Assembly: GCF_000003815.2 (NCBI RefSeq)
Contig: NC_049983.1
Location: 2,457,591-2,521,590 of the forward strand
Reading direction: 5' to 3'
Origin: Branchiostoma floridae
Lineage: Eukaryota; Chordata; Leptocardii; Amphioxiformes; Branchiostomatidae
DNA: 64,000 bases
Shown: one piece after another, positions 43,651 through 56,100 of the stretch
Layout: each line of letters begins with the position of its first letter
How positions within the stretch are numbered: position 1 is the stretch's first letter
Translations under genes and position numbers: made by a program
Notes under the pieces: generated by a model
What the model saw: only the letters and a program-made list of their open reading frames with translations
Database searches by the model: none
What the model was told of the DNA's origin: nothing

Positions 43651-44799
43651 CAGGGTTCTTTGGGTACTTTATTTGGTTGTGCTCTGTTGCGTAACTCAGT
43701 TTTCAACAGTGCCAAAAGTCTGTGGTATTGGGTAAGCCAAGACTTTGAGTCCAGTCTCAAAACAGTGCAGGCACTTTGACGCCTGTAGTTCGTAAGTCTG
43801 AGACAAGGGCAGCCTCTTAGGGTTACGGTGCTGTGACCAGACGTGTATGTTTTACCCTGGTTTCAGTTTCTCTTCTTACGCAGTTTGTTTCTTTTGGGCG
43901 GTTGTTTTGTGTAATCAATGAAAGCAAGTCCGGAATGGAAGGACTTTGGCCACGTTACTTGTAATTTGGGGCTGGAAGGAATGTACAATCACGGAAATGA
44001 GGGGATTTCGCCACGTACGTTGTTTTAATTTGGACTGGACCGTAGGAGCCCGGGCCAGAGGAAAACAGATTAGGAATGTATGGAATTTGGCCACGTACAT
44101 GTAATTCTATCATTATTGATGATTAATAGTATCGCAACCCGTTACCAACATGTCTGAACAATAAATGTGGCATAATTGTCATGTAGCAGGATTGCTAGGA
44201 CTTCAAGTTTGGTATTTCAGTAGGAAGAAAACGGATTTTAAATGCATACCTTGGACACATTGTTACGGCACGATGCAACTTCAACATTACAAGAGATTTG
44301 CACCAGGTAATGGTCATCGATGGTATTTTGGTTTTGTAGGATAACCCGCGGGACCATGTGGGTGGCGAAGGGGACACGGGATGTTTGTGCCAGGAGCTCG
44401 AGTCTGTGACGCCAGGGCTTCCTCTGATATGAACCACCGTGTATGAACCGAGAGTCACACAGGTCCCACCTCTACAGCGGTCAATATTTTTGCGTATACA
44501 CTTTTTTGTTTAAACACATTGTGGTTTGGCGTTATGCTACTGCTGACGCTTTCTACTACGGGACGGGTCGCCTTTTATTCAATCACCGTAGTAGTGTTAA
44601 GGTAGCGCATGTGTAATACTTTTATCAAGTTTACAAGTAACCGACACCAGAGTTGTAGGACATGTTGCTCCTAATCACGATCATGGATCATGACTGGCAT
44701 TGCAGACAAGATCGATGTAATTCATCTGAGTTGCTGTCTTTGTTGTTACCATCTGAATTTCATCATACTACCCATCTGGTCAATATGCTGAAACAGATG

Positions 44800-45840
44800 C
44801 GTTGTGATCAAGATGACGAGATATATGATGTGATCAATATGATGAGACATGTGATGTGATCAATATGATGAGACAGGTGATGTGATCAATATGATGAGAC
44901 ATGTGATGTGATCAATATGATGAGACATGTCATGTGATCAATATGATGAGACAGGTGATGTGATCAATATGATGAGACATGTCATGTGATCAATATGATG
45001 AGACAGGTGATGTGATCAATATGATGAGACAGGTGATGTGATCAATATGGTGAGACAGGGGATGTGATCAATATGGTGAGGAGACAGGTGATGTGATCAA
45101 TATGGTGAGACAGGTGATGTGATCAATATGGTGAGACAGGTGATGTGATCAATATGGTGAGACAGGTGATGTGATCAATATGATGAGACATGTCATGTGA
45201 TCAATATGATGAGACAGGTGATGTGATCAATATGATGAGACAGGTGATGTGATCAATATGATGAGACAGGTGATGTGATCAATATGGTGAGACAGGTGAT
45301 GGTGAGACAGGTGATGTGATCAATATGATGAGACATGTGTTGTGATCAATATGATGAGACAGGTGATGTGAATATGATGAGACGTGATGTGAATATGATG
45401 AGACGTGATGTGATCAATATGATGAGTTATGTGTTGTGATCAATATGATGAGACATATGATGTGATTAATATGATGAGTCATGTGTTGTGATCAATATGA
45501 TGAGACAGGTGATGTGATCAATATGGTGAGACAGGTGATGGTGAGACAGGTGATGTGATCAATATGATGAGACATGTGTTGTGATCAATATGATGAGACA
45601 GGTGATGTGAATATGATGAGACATGTGATGTGAATATGATGAGACGTGATGTGATCAATATGATGAGTTATGTGTTGTGATCAATATGATGAGACATATG
45701 ATGTGATTAATATGATGAGTCATGTGTTGTGATCAATATGATGAGACATGTGATGTGATCAAGATGATGACAGATATGATGTGATTAATATGATGAGTCA
45801 TGTGTTGTGATCAAGATGATGAAACATGTGATGTTATCAT
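44800..45840. repeat. 26-bp satellite with 239-bp higher-order unit
   Basis: Unit GATGTGATCAATATGATGAG plus ACAGGT, period 26 bp, about 40 copies. A block beginning GGTGAGACAGGTGATG at 45301 recurs at 45540 with the same internal variants, giving a 239-bp higher-order repeat. Confidence 0.95.
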
Positions 45841-46339
45841 ACTATGTCAAGTATTTATAGTCCATGTTGGTGTCAACATGAGAAAGGCCAACAATGTTTC
45901 CATTCGTTCAGTGCTACTCTTGATGTCAGCTGGCATTGGCATTGCAAGAACTAATATTGCTAGTACATCAGATGTAACATGTAACAAAGGTAATGTTACA
46001 CCGAGAGAGATGAGAAAACTGACAATGGGCAAAGCTATTTGTAAACCAGGTTGTTTGGTGAATGCCCAATAAACGCTGATACCGAGGTTGTGGCCCTTGT
46101 GAGGCCTCTTCGGCTCAGAATACACGCTTAGCTGAACCGCATATATGAAGCAGTCGTACAGGTACCGTGGTAGTTATAAGTTACCTGCCGGATATTCATC
46201 GGCAAGCTCATGAGGAGTTATATGGAGGGATGGATTACCGTACAACTATTGTCAGCTGTAAGCAAAGCATAATTGAGGAAGTTGCGGCGGTATCAGCATG
46301 GAAATGTAAGTTGCTTCAAGTGTAGTACTTCCATTTGCG

Positions 46340-46640
46340 CACTAAGGTTAACTTTGGAGGAGTTAGCCATGCACCCTAGCTGGCGATCAAATCGCTCTGA
46401 GACTCAGTACCTGGGGTGATGGCACGACTTCCCTCCTCCCAATTTTGTGTAATTCTGAGCGGGTGATGATTTCTGTCACCGGGATGAAACACCGTTTGGG
46501 CAGACGGGAGTGTGGGGACAGGCACCACCCCAGCCAGTTATACTTCGTTGTCCTACATGCACAAGTATATCATCTCCCCGCTGGCCAATGTGTAGCTCTG
46601 GAGGGGAGGCACGTTAGCACCGCAGGACGTGCCGAAAGTT
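46340..46640. repeat. Hairpin module, copy 3
   Basis: GTTAGCCATGCACCCTAGCT and CAGTACCTGGGGTGATGGCA on the left; CTGGAGGGGAGGCACGTTAG then CACCGCAGG on the right. The most diverged of the full copies. Confidence 0.7.
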
Positions 46641-47114
46641 TGGTTTGTGGAAAAGTAAGTTTTGGGTGGACCGGTCACTATGGAACGACATCGTGAATCA
46701 TGAGATAAAATCATGATGAATTCAGATTTCAAAATAAGAAAGTGGTCACAAAAAAAAAAAAAAAAAACACAGGTTGCATTATTTTTAGTTTGTTTGAACC
46801 TTTATTTACCTTAGTCGTAGCGCAGTAGGGCATTGCATGAAGTGGCATCACAAGACGTGGACATCGGTAAAAACAAAATTGAAAGTTGGCATTCTTTAAT
46901 CATCGTTTTATGATTCGGCTTTAGTCTCAAGAAGAAGCAAACCTTGTGTATTGTTGAAGTTTGTATTTCAAAGGGAAGCTCATGAGTCTCTATGGCATGG
47001 GTATTTGCTGTTATTGTGTATGCAGCCAGTAGGACATACTACGATCAACCGTAGGTACTACGTTCAATCGGCACAGAAATCACAAGCTACTTCAATTGGC
47101 AAGTCTGGGTGATA

Positions 47115-47380
47115 GTTTAGAGGAGGTAGCCATGCACCCTGGCGAACAGGTCACTCTGAGCCCAAGTACCTGGGGTGTTGGCGCGCCTCCTCTCCTCCAA
47201 ATTCTGTTTCTAGTTCTAACTGGGTAATGTTTCATGTCAACGTTGTATACGTAACATCTCGCATTGGGAGACAGTAAAGATTTGGAAGTAGACCCTAGTT
47301 AGTGACAAATCTCCCAATCGACCTTTGAGTAGAATTGGAGGGGAGGCGCGTCAGCACCTCAGGACCCACTCCAGAGTCAA
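47115..47380. repeat. Hairpin module, copy 4
   Basis: TAGCCATGCACCCTGGCGAA then GGGGTGTTGGCGCGCCTCCT and CTCCTCCAAATTCT; right arm AGAATTGGAGGGGAGGCGCG then TCAGCACCTCAGG. The arms pair over about 35 bp. Confidence 0.78.
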
Positions 47381-48589
47381 TTTGTACATGGCGCAATGTA
47401 AGTTTATACAGTAACTTCAGTACCTCAAAGAACAGGGGTGGGTTGCTTTCGGCAAGAAGGTTATGTTTTAGATCGCGTTTGTACGTGGATGTATATTAGG
47501 GACACTGGCAATTACGCTGTGCAAGCAATGATAACCCTATGGGGGTGTATGTCAGCCTGATTACGATTTGTTTTAAAAGTGGTGCAGGACCCGAGTTATG
47601 AGAGGTTACAATGCTGTCTGTTTAGTAAAACAGCGGAAGGTGTATTTCGTGTCCGTCATTGAATTGTTGGAAACACTACAGTTGTATAGAAAGTGGTGCT
47701 TACGAAAAAAAAAAAGGAAAATCTTGTGACCCTGAGGTTTTCAAGAAAGTAACTTAGTCAACTGTTATTGAATCATGAATGGGCCCTCACTCATGTCGTG
47801 GTACCGTTTGTTTGCCAACTAGATTAGGTATTAGGCATAAGTTGGCGCTTTTGGACCAGGGACATTACGCCATAAGGTATCAGATTGTAGAATGCAGGAC
47901 AGGGTATGGAGGCATGCGCAGTGAAATTTATGATACCTTTACAAGTGATATTGCGTAATTCAGTCACGTGGCCTTTCCCTGGAAACTAAGCGAATGCTAT
48001 AGCAACGAAAAATAACAAAAGTTGATCATGTTCGCCTCATGGACATTAGATTGAAGCTGTTAAAATGCAGTCATTGTCCCGTAATGGGTTTCTATGAAAT
48101 GACACGCTGAATGTGTGTAAAAATCAAAACTAAAACCCAAACCAGAAGGGGGCAAGGTCCACAAGTTAGGTCAGGTAGACCAGGCTAGTGGGAGTGGGAG
48201 GACAAGGCATGTATGGATTCTGAATGTTGCTCGACAAACTCTAGGGCACCATGGAATACACCGGTGTTTGTCCATTTGTCCATCTAATTTCACCTAGTTT
48301 GGCATATAGGAAGCACGGTTCACCTGCTCATTAGTTTCGAGGACGGATTTACTGCAGTTCATGAGTGGGTTTCTCTGACGACTCTCACCTGGACTGTACA
48401 GAATAGCTTTCATGACATGTGACGTTAGGGTCAATGTGTGGGTAACATTAGATTTCAACCCAACAAGTATCTCCACGAGTGGAAAGCGTGTTTCATGTAT
48501 ATCCTCAGTGTACTTGCATGTCGTACGGCTGATTGCCATTTTATATCATTGTCTTTGCCAAAACACCACAAAGCTGAATATTTAAGGCA

Positions 48590-49006
48590 TGTGTAGAGGC
48601 TATTTTGATATATGGTTCAGACTTATGGACACTAACTAAGTCTCTGTCCAAGAAACTGGATGGTAACTACACCCATCTGCTTCGTTATGCTCTGAATGTA
48701 CCCTGGCAGAGTCGCATAGGAAACAAAAAACTGTACAATGGACTTCCCCCGATCTCTAGAACTATTCAGAAAAGAAGACTGGCTCTTGCTGGCCATGTAG
48801 CACGTCACGAGGAGATGGCTGCCAAAGTTCTCCTCTGGGAACTTGATGCAAAGAGAAAAAGGGGACGACCAAACCTGATACTTAAGAAAGTTCTGGAGGA
48901 GGAGGTTGGGTTAAAGGGCTACAACCTGCTAGCTGCCATGCTTGATAGAAACGCATGGTTAAACATTGTTAATGGCACCTCGTATGAGGAGGATGACCTG
49001 AACTGA
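48590..49006 (+). pseudogene. C-terminal fragment of a LINE reverse-transcriptase protein
   Basis: Reads IYGSDLWTLTKSLSKKLDGN, then RYALNVPWQSRI, RLALAGHVARHEE and RKRGRPNLILKK to a stop at 49004-49006, with a TGAAC-repeat tail. The YGS-x-WTLTKS-x-KKLDG / LAGH-x2-RH / RGRP series is typical of the region after the RT domain in many animal LINEs. 5'-truncated and inside the 12-kb insertion. Confidence 0.8.
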
Positions 49007-49121
49007 ACTGAACTTGCCAGAATGTCTATGCCTGTGGTATAACGTCACTGCTTGAGAAGATATGTAGCTGCCTCAGATCTGGAGTTTCTCGCGATCAGAG
49101 TCATATTAATGGTAATAGTTC

Positions 49122-49240
49122 ACCTGTATCTGTATCTATACAGCCGGTATAACCGCCCTTTGGCGTATCACGCTAGCTTCGCAGGCACGCGGTGCGACAG
49201 CAGCTGGTTATGTATTACACTAAACAGCCTGTCATACCTA
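49122..49240. repeat. Dispersed AGCCGGTAT repeat, full copy
   Basis: CAGCCGGTATAACCGCCCTT then TGGCGTATCACGCTAGCTTC and GCAGGCACGCGGTGCGACAG, the best-preserved copy in the window. Confidence 0.72.
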
Positions 49241-49249
49241 GTTTTTGCA

Positions 49250-49830
49250 CACCGAGTTTTATTAGTCATTTTGTACATCATGCAGTGTCTGGACATGGTC
49301 CTTCTGTCTGCAAATGACGTCCATTGCAGTTTTGCTTTCATTTTGGTAACACTAGCTAGCATCACCGCTGTAGTTGTTTGTGCAGAATCTGGCAGCTTGG
49401 TTCGGTACCTTTTCCAGTTTATCCTTGTCTTCCTTTGTATATGGATCCCACATTGCTGCGGCATATGATATGCAAGGTTTGGTCTTACTAGTGACTTGTA
49501 TTGCAAGTGATTTTACCTTGGCTGGACATGCCCACAAGTTGCGTTTGATTACTCCCAATGTCTGTGTAGCCTTGGTTGTTAAGCTGTTAACATGGACACC
49601 CAATTTAAGTAATGGTTGCTAATGTAACACCCGGGTATGGGTGAGTTTTAGTGGGTGCTAATCTCTGACCACAGAACTGGTAAGGGGATACAGTTGGGGT
49701 TCGTTTGTTCGTTATGTGCGGGATATAACATTTATCGAGATTGAACTGCGTAAGCCAGTTCCTTGCCACTCTTCCAGGGTGTTCAGATCTCTCTGAAGTA
49801 GTGAATCATCCTTTGTAGAGAGCTCTCTGT
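49250..49830 (-). pseudogene. CR1/L2-type LINE 3' region, frameshifted
   Basis: Minus strand: TLGVIKRNLWACPAKVKSLA, then YAAAMWDPYTKEDKDKLEKV and AARFCTNNY, then in another frame SVTKMKAKLQWTSFADRR. These are the familiar post-RT motifs of CR1/L2 elements (WDPYT, KLEKVQRRAARF). A further piece near 49770 reads LNTLEEWQ. Several frameshifts; not functional. Confidence 0.78.
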
Positions 49831-49879
49831 GTAGAGATTCCAAGCTAGCTTTGGGACAAAGTAAGCTAGCATGTTGAAT

Positions 49880-50140
49880 ATGTGGAAATAGAGAGAAGGG
49901 TTTGGGGGGAGAAAGAATAGGTTTGGGAATGTAAGGTAAGGTAAGGTAAGGATGAGGTATGGGCAGATATAAGGTTTGGGGGAAATAAAGTAAGGTTTGG
50001 GAGACTTGTAAGGTTTGGGGGAGAAAAGAAGAATGAGGGGATAATGTGAGGTAGTAATGGGGAGGTAGGGTGAGATATGGGTGTAAGGAAAGGTTGTAAT
50101 TGGGTGTAACGGAAGGAAAGGATATAGAGAGGAAGAAAGA
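49880..50140. repeat. Purine-rich GGTAAG/GGTTTGGGG tract
   Basis: G/A-rich with repeated GTAAGGTAAGG and GGTTTGGGGG blocks, probably simple-sequence expansion. Confidence 0.7.
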
Positions 50141-50255
50141 CGGAGGAGGTGCAGAAACGTCCCACTTACACCCGATATCATTCCCCATACCTAACATGTG
50201 AGACGCCTTCTACACTGTAGCGGAGGACTACATGATTGAGATAGGGACATATTTC

Positions 50256-50416
50256 AATCATGTAGTCCACGCGGAAGTGGAGACGGCGTAAGCAATCCAA
50301 TTAAGAACAGGTGAAACCGAACAGGTGATAATTAGGGATGCCACGTAGACAGATAAATGTGAACAACACGCACACACGAGGCAGTTACACACGAACACGG
50401 GACAGAGACGCACGTT
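50256..50416 (+). repeat. 161-bp direct repeat R2
   Basis: Second copy of R1 (40671-40831), same orientation. It lies inside the 461-bp duplication. Confidence 0.9.
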
Positions 50417-50467
50417 TGGAACAAGGGCGAAGAAAGCTGGAAGAATAGTACCAAAGAATCCAATAAG

Positions 50468-50510
50468 GGAAAGGGGGTGGGGGTGGGGGGTGAGAGGCGG
50501 TCAGGGGGTA
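50468..50510 (+). other. G-quadruplex candidate
   Basis: GGGAAAGGGGGTGGGGGTGG followed by GGGG...CAGGGGG gives at least four G-runs with short loops. Confidence 0.55.
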
Positions 50511-51563
50511 GAGAGAAAACACAGGTGCCTGTAAGCAGTTGCCCACCCACCCGCCCTCCTTTTACGATTACGGTTACGGAGGACATACTGGAAGATTAAG
50601 ACTCCGTCAGTGCAGAAACGTCCCACTTACACCCGATATCATTCCCCATACCTAACATGTGAGACGCCTTCTACACTGTAGCGGAGGACTACATGATTGA
50701 GATAGGGACAACGTTACAGCGAGACTCGTATCGCGGAGACGTACGCACCGACAAAGAAATTATACGTACCAAGGGGAAGCTGAAGTTAGTTGAGACAAAA
50801 TTCTTCCTTCTGTTTTTTCAAAATCGTTCAAACAAATCAAAGAGAGACAGAGGTATTTGTATGCCGAAGTTACGGTACCTATTTAGAATGGAACAATATG
50901 GAACGCTATATTTATAACAACGTTTTTCTGTTTTTACCGGCTGAGATTCATGGTGTAAATTGTGCATGGATGATGTAAAATAAACTCCAGAACGGAAAAT
51001 CCCCAAACACCAACACTCTCATTTATCAATAGTCAAAACGCAACAGTTTTCAGACAACTGACACTGTTACAAGACGACAAGACGATGTCGAACTGGTAAA
51101 TTTACGTCCGAAGTTGCGGCACCTTCCGTTATGGGTAATCAAAATGGCGGCCCCCGATGCGTTCGGATGGCCGCTGAAAACCGTAATTAAGTCGCGCTGA
51201 ACATCGATTAAGGACAAAGACAGGTAAGTCGGTTGCCAACAATCGGCACTTTATTTATTCTTCTTTCCATCAATGTGTTGATGGATTAGTACGGTGACAA
51301 TGTAAAGGAGAAAATCTTAACAATGTGGCGACTGCCCGCCCTCCCATGTCCGACTCTAGATGATAAAATCGGGCCGGTTACTTCACGACGTCGTCGTTGC
51401 AACACATAAACTTAGTTACCTCAAAATTGCACATTTTAATATTGTATATCGACTTGGTACTTAGATGCAATCACAGGTCCTTACATATGTGGACTAAAAT
51501 TTTATTGGCAGGGGAGTGTTGAAAAGTGACGAATTAATATGATGACGAATTAATATGAAGTGC

Positions 51564-51878
51564 CGTTATCTTCAATTTATCTTTGTGTGTGTTTGTGTTT
51601 ATGTGTGTGGTGCATGTGTGTGCGTGTATGCGTGTGTGTGTGTGTGTAAAAAGCATACTATGAGAAGCCATGGATGAACCTTTTGATATTTCGTAGAAGT
51701 TTAGAGCTACACTTACATGAGCATATCATGTAGGTTGTTACTTTGAAAGGCGTACATAGAATGTTACCTTCAACGTTAAAACGTTAAGGAAAAAGTTTAC
51801 CAAAATGTTTCTTATGCACTGGGCAGAAAAATGTTTGCATTAAATTCCTTGCAGGATGTAGGGCCACAGGGCCCTTTC
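51564..51878. repeat. Tandem host module, copy A, right part
   Basis: Continues copy A after the 12-kb insertion. The TTTATCTTTGTGTG run, GTTACCTTCAACGTTA, TTATGCACTG and AGAAAAATGTT match 52530-52905 in order. Contains a (GT)n tract at 51585-51650. Confidence 0.72.
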
Positions 51879-52618
51879 CTTACGCCAACTTAACCACTAT
51901 TCATGAGTTTGTACCCTTTCGTGGCACATGGATTGAGTCTAACATAATTTTTTTTTAGTCTTTTAATACACCTGGCAGGACAAAGGCATTTTCAACATCT
52001 TTAAGTTCAACTCATGTAACAAAGTTGACGGGCGTTTCAATGATATGGTACGAATCTAATGGTACTTGTCGGCAAAATTGTAACATTCACCCACGTAACA
52101 TTTTGGATTAGCTGTTTCATGATCAGTGACCCATTTCCAATAAATTGGGACATACTACCCGTAATCAACAAGTCCAATTGATGAGAAAATGTTTTTTTTT
52201 CTACGCAAAGTAGGAAAGGCTTTTGCTCACTCCCTAATGTACTAATGTTGTTCCCCTAAGAAAGGAACCGACATGAAATAAAACTCCGGGCCCCTTCTCA
52301 TGCAGCCTTGGGGCAATGCTACCCTGTAACAAAAGGACCCTTAGACAAGTGCCTTCTTTCATCACGTAAAATTCTTCGCCATGCCTAATTACGGCCGATC
52401 GCCACCATGGGAAGCGAGTGTTCTTTTATCGGTGTTTTCAATGCCAGTCTGTGCTGTGACTGATATATCCGTGTTAGAACGTCTTTCTATATATCTAAAT
52501 ATTTACGTATCTAATGTATTTATCTGCAGTTTATCTTTGTGTGAGTGTATTTGTGTGCGTTTGTCTGTGTCTGTCTGTGTGTTTGTATTTATGTGTATGG
52601 TGCATGTGTATGTGTGTT

Positions 52619-52691
<73 letters not shown>

Positions 52692-52905
52692 GTGCGTGCG
52701 TGAACAGCATAACATGAGAATCCTTGGATGGACCCAGACGCTATTTGGTAGGTGCTTAGAGTTATACGTACATGGGCCTATAATGTAGGTGACACTTTGA
52801 CAGGCATACATAGCATGTTACCTTCAACGTTACAACGGTAAGGAAAAAGAAAGCCATTTTTTCTATGCACTGACAGAAAAATGTTATTTCATTGCAGGAT
52901 TGACA
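51879..52905. repeat. Tandem host module, copy B (uninterrupted)
   Basis: The complete module, running through the position where copy A is split (about 52507-52530) with no insertion. Contains a (GT)n run at 52570-52705 that creates spurious frames. Confidence 0.72.
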
Positions 52906-53165
52906 CATTTCCAATGGATTGACAGTAACAATCGTTTAGTCTTTTGATAAAAAGAAGCAAACAAAGGCGTTTTCAACATCTTTCACTATCTGCACATGTT
53001 GCAAAGTTAACAGTGTTTCAAAGATATGGTATTTAATTGTACAAATACTTGTCGGTCAAATTGTAACATTCTACCCAAACATCATTTTTGATCAGCTGTT
53101 TCATGATCAGTGACCATTTCCAATGAATCCGTACATACTGCCTAGGATCTGAGCCGACCGAGTAA
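52906..53165. repeat. Tandem host module, copy C (partial)
   Basis: Repeats part of B: TTTTCAACATCTTT, ACTTGTCGG-x-AAATTGTAACATTC and TTTCATGATCAGTGACC appear in the same order. Confidence 0.65.
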
Positions 53166-56100
53166 CAATACAGGTGATAAACCTTAGGTTGGCTGGCTGT
53201 AATGAATCTTTGTTGAGACATGACAAAAGTACAGTGACTTTCGTATGGTCGACATGTATAACAAACTACTTACAGTACAACTAAACACACATATATGGAT
53301 ATCTATAGGTATGAATAAATCAACATATAGGGTCTAGCTTTTCATTTACACTATTGGATCTATGGTATATAACGTTACATTCATGGATATATTTGCCTTT
53401 TTGTACACATTGTGGATTATCGCCTCCCAGAATGTATTTGAGTTTATCTATGGAACAGAGAGGAGCAAATTCTTTAGAGCAAGCGGAAAGTAATGTGAAT
53501 TGTCTAACCAAATCTATCAGTCACAGGGTGATGACCCCCAGTCACAGGGGTTAATGACCCCCAGGTGGCAGAGCTGCCCTGTAGAGTTGTGCTATGTATA
53601 ATGGTGGTGAAATTTGACAGAAACAAGTGAATAAAGCCAAAAGATGGTCTCCTAAGTACATGGAGACATTGTTCCCTGCTCTTAAACTCGTACATCCCCT
53701 TGTGTGACAAGAGTACAAACACAGATAGATAGATAGATAGATGGTTTATTGCGCAACAATATTCACCTTGATTTGATCATAGAGTAATAACAGACTGTAC
53801 ATATTCCTTAAGGTTCCACCAGTAATTACACAAATGTACTACATGTAGTTGTCTTTCCTGACTGTTCCACTGCCCATGTACTGCATGTGAAGTTACCCAT
53901 GTAATTCGTCCAGACTCACCAGTATATGTTATCCCTCCATGTGCAATATTACTCGACTGTACAAACTCTAGTCTTAGTGTTTGACAAATGTACTGTTGTT
54001 GTTGTTGTTGTTTTTAATTAAAAAAAAATATTCACCTTGTCTTGAACCCCTGCGGTAATAAGGGGACCCCCTCCCCTTTTAGTTTAAGCTTACTCCTGGA
54101 ATATCAAAATTAAGTCCTCTTGACACTGTCTCTGGTCCGCAGTCTGATAGGAGGGAGGATTAAAAACCAAGAACGTTGGTCCAACATGGGGTAAATCAAG
54201 AATAAACGACAGCTAACTGAAGCCTATCTCTTGCTTAGGTTAATGATTGTAAAAAGTCCATCAACTGAACAAAAATGCCCTAACCCATCCCTATGTAAAA
54301 TTGTGAGTATCAACTCAGAACATGCCCGAGGAATATCATAAATGACCCCAAAGAACCCACCCACGCGCATCCGCCGCCATTTTTATGTTGAACATAGCAT
54401 CGTATGGCAGTCAAAATCGGATGCAAATCGGCCGACTCCGTCACAAAATCACGCTACATGTTAATCATGAAAACATATGGGACCTCAAACTTTAAAATAA
54501 CGCGGTCTTTATGGGCAGCTGGGATTTGATGCTGTGTTGTCCCAATTTTGGCGGCCGCGGTTGCCTTGGCTTGGTGATCGTCTCAGGCACTTAATGTTTA
54601 CGTCAACTGGGAAAATTTTCGGTACCGAGGAAAATCGTGTCAATACTATCAGATAAGTGTTTTTCTAACATATCGTTGTACACAGAGTTTGGAGGATTAT
54701 ACCCAGCACAGATTACTAGAATCATGTTATGATGAGTCATTCTGTCAGTGACTGAACACTGTTCTGGTAAGCAGTCTCTAATCTCAGATACCACCGGGGA
54801 TGTTCCATCCCATATGAACACCCAGTGTAGTAGCTAGCAGCAAATAATGGTAGGACAAGCTCCTTCTACAATCGTTCTAGACTTTTAGTTATTTGAGATG
54901 GATACACACCTAAAAGGACAGGTGATGATGTTGAATACATCTGTTGCTTGTGATATCATGTTTTATCGCCTCGATTGTTGTTTTGTAAGGTTTATGATGT
55001 CAGAATTTGAAAATGTAGGGTTTTTCCCCCATGCTCTGTGCTAATCTGATTGGTTAATTTCATGTGCATCGCTCTTTCTGATCGGTCAGGTGTTGAAAGT
55101 TTTAACACCTGACTAGCCGGAATTCTATGTGTTATGGCATCATAACCAATGCAAAATGGGGTATTTTGATTGGTTCACGTCGCCTGGCTGAATGATAATA
55201 CCATGCAATCTACACGGGTGTAATAATCAACTGTCAATGACTACTCCGTCACCCGAGAATACAAAAAAAAAATCTTTGTACATTACTAGAGAGATATGGC
55301 CTAGCGTACAGGTGTTATATCTATAATCTTGACGACAACAGCGTTCGAACTATTCTATCATCAAGCAAATTGATCGTCACCTAAGTACCTTGTATTAATT
55401 CATCACCAGGCATACAAATTGACATATGTTGAGCAACCCAAAGTAGACCGTACAGCAGTGGCCTCTTGCGATATTACTCCAAAGTGCAGCGTCTTACCTT
55501 CCTTTGGGTGATTTAATACAGTTGCGCGGTGGCATTTGTCACGGACCGTGTGCTCGCCAATTACTAAGGCAAACCCCATTTCAAGTTTTAACTGTCTAGC
55601 AAAAAGTTACTTAGCTGCATATATCTACTAGAAATCAGATCACGGCGTCATTACGCTTTTGGACACTTCGTTTCCTATCGTTAACTTATGGATGTGCTGA
55701 GGAATACAACGAAGACCACACAGTTGCGCCCTCCAGCGATATGTTTGTAAAGTGCAACGATAGTACGTTTTGCATGCACTTTGCATATAGATGGCTAGGG
55801 GATGCTGCTACATGGTCTGAAAAATTATTGAAAGAAAATAAGGCAAGGATGTCCTTTTCTTATGTACTCTGTGACTAGGGGGTAACCTCCAGCGACAAAG
55901 TCTTGTGAACGGTTTAGCGTTGAGTGTTCGCATCTCTATCTCTATGTTCCGTTTGCCACAATCGTATGTGGTTTGGCATGTCGTCTGTAATCCGTTGCGA
56001 AATGACGTACGTTCTTTTTTTCGCGGTAGCTGTTTTTATTATGGTTGTGATAATTTCAGTTTTCACCCCTACGCCGTCCGGTTTAGTGGTTCAGGTCTTC

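Larger units (their letters stand above)
50149..50710 (+). repeat. Direct duplication of 101 bp (50149-50249 and 50610-50710)
   Basis: GTGCAGAAACGTCCCACTTA through GAGATAGGGACA is repeated 461 bp apart. Between the copies sits R2. The 3' end GGACTACATGATTGAGAT is the inverse of the start of R2 (AATCATGTAGTCC), making a short palindrome at 50225-50267. Confidence 0.9.
39495..51563. mobile_element. 12,069-bp TIR-bounded insertion, satellite-rich, no transposase seen
   Basis: The left end GCACTTCATATTAATTCGTC is repeated as a perfect complement at the right end (51543-51563). The right end carries a second internal copy (GTGACGAATTAATATGA at 51526), and a related motif lies at 39719. The flanks (TATCTAATGTATCT before, ATTTATCTTTGTGTG after) are continuous in the paralogous module at 52507-52545, which serves as an empty site. 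TATCT stands beside both ends, but no clean target duplication is left. Inside are two satellites, repeated hairpins, LINE fragments and paired 161-bp repeats. Confidence 0.75.

Noticed and set aside
44800-45840. CRISPR-like array
   Set aside because: Contiguous 26-bp tandem units without unique spacers, in a eukaryotic genome.
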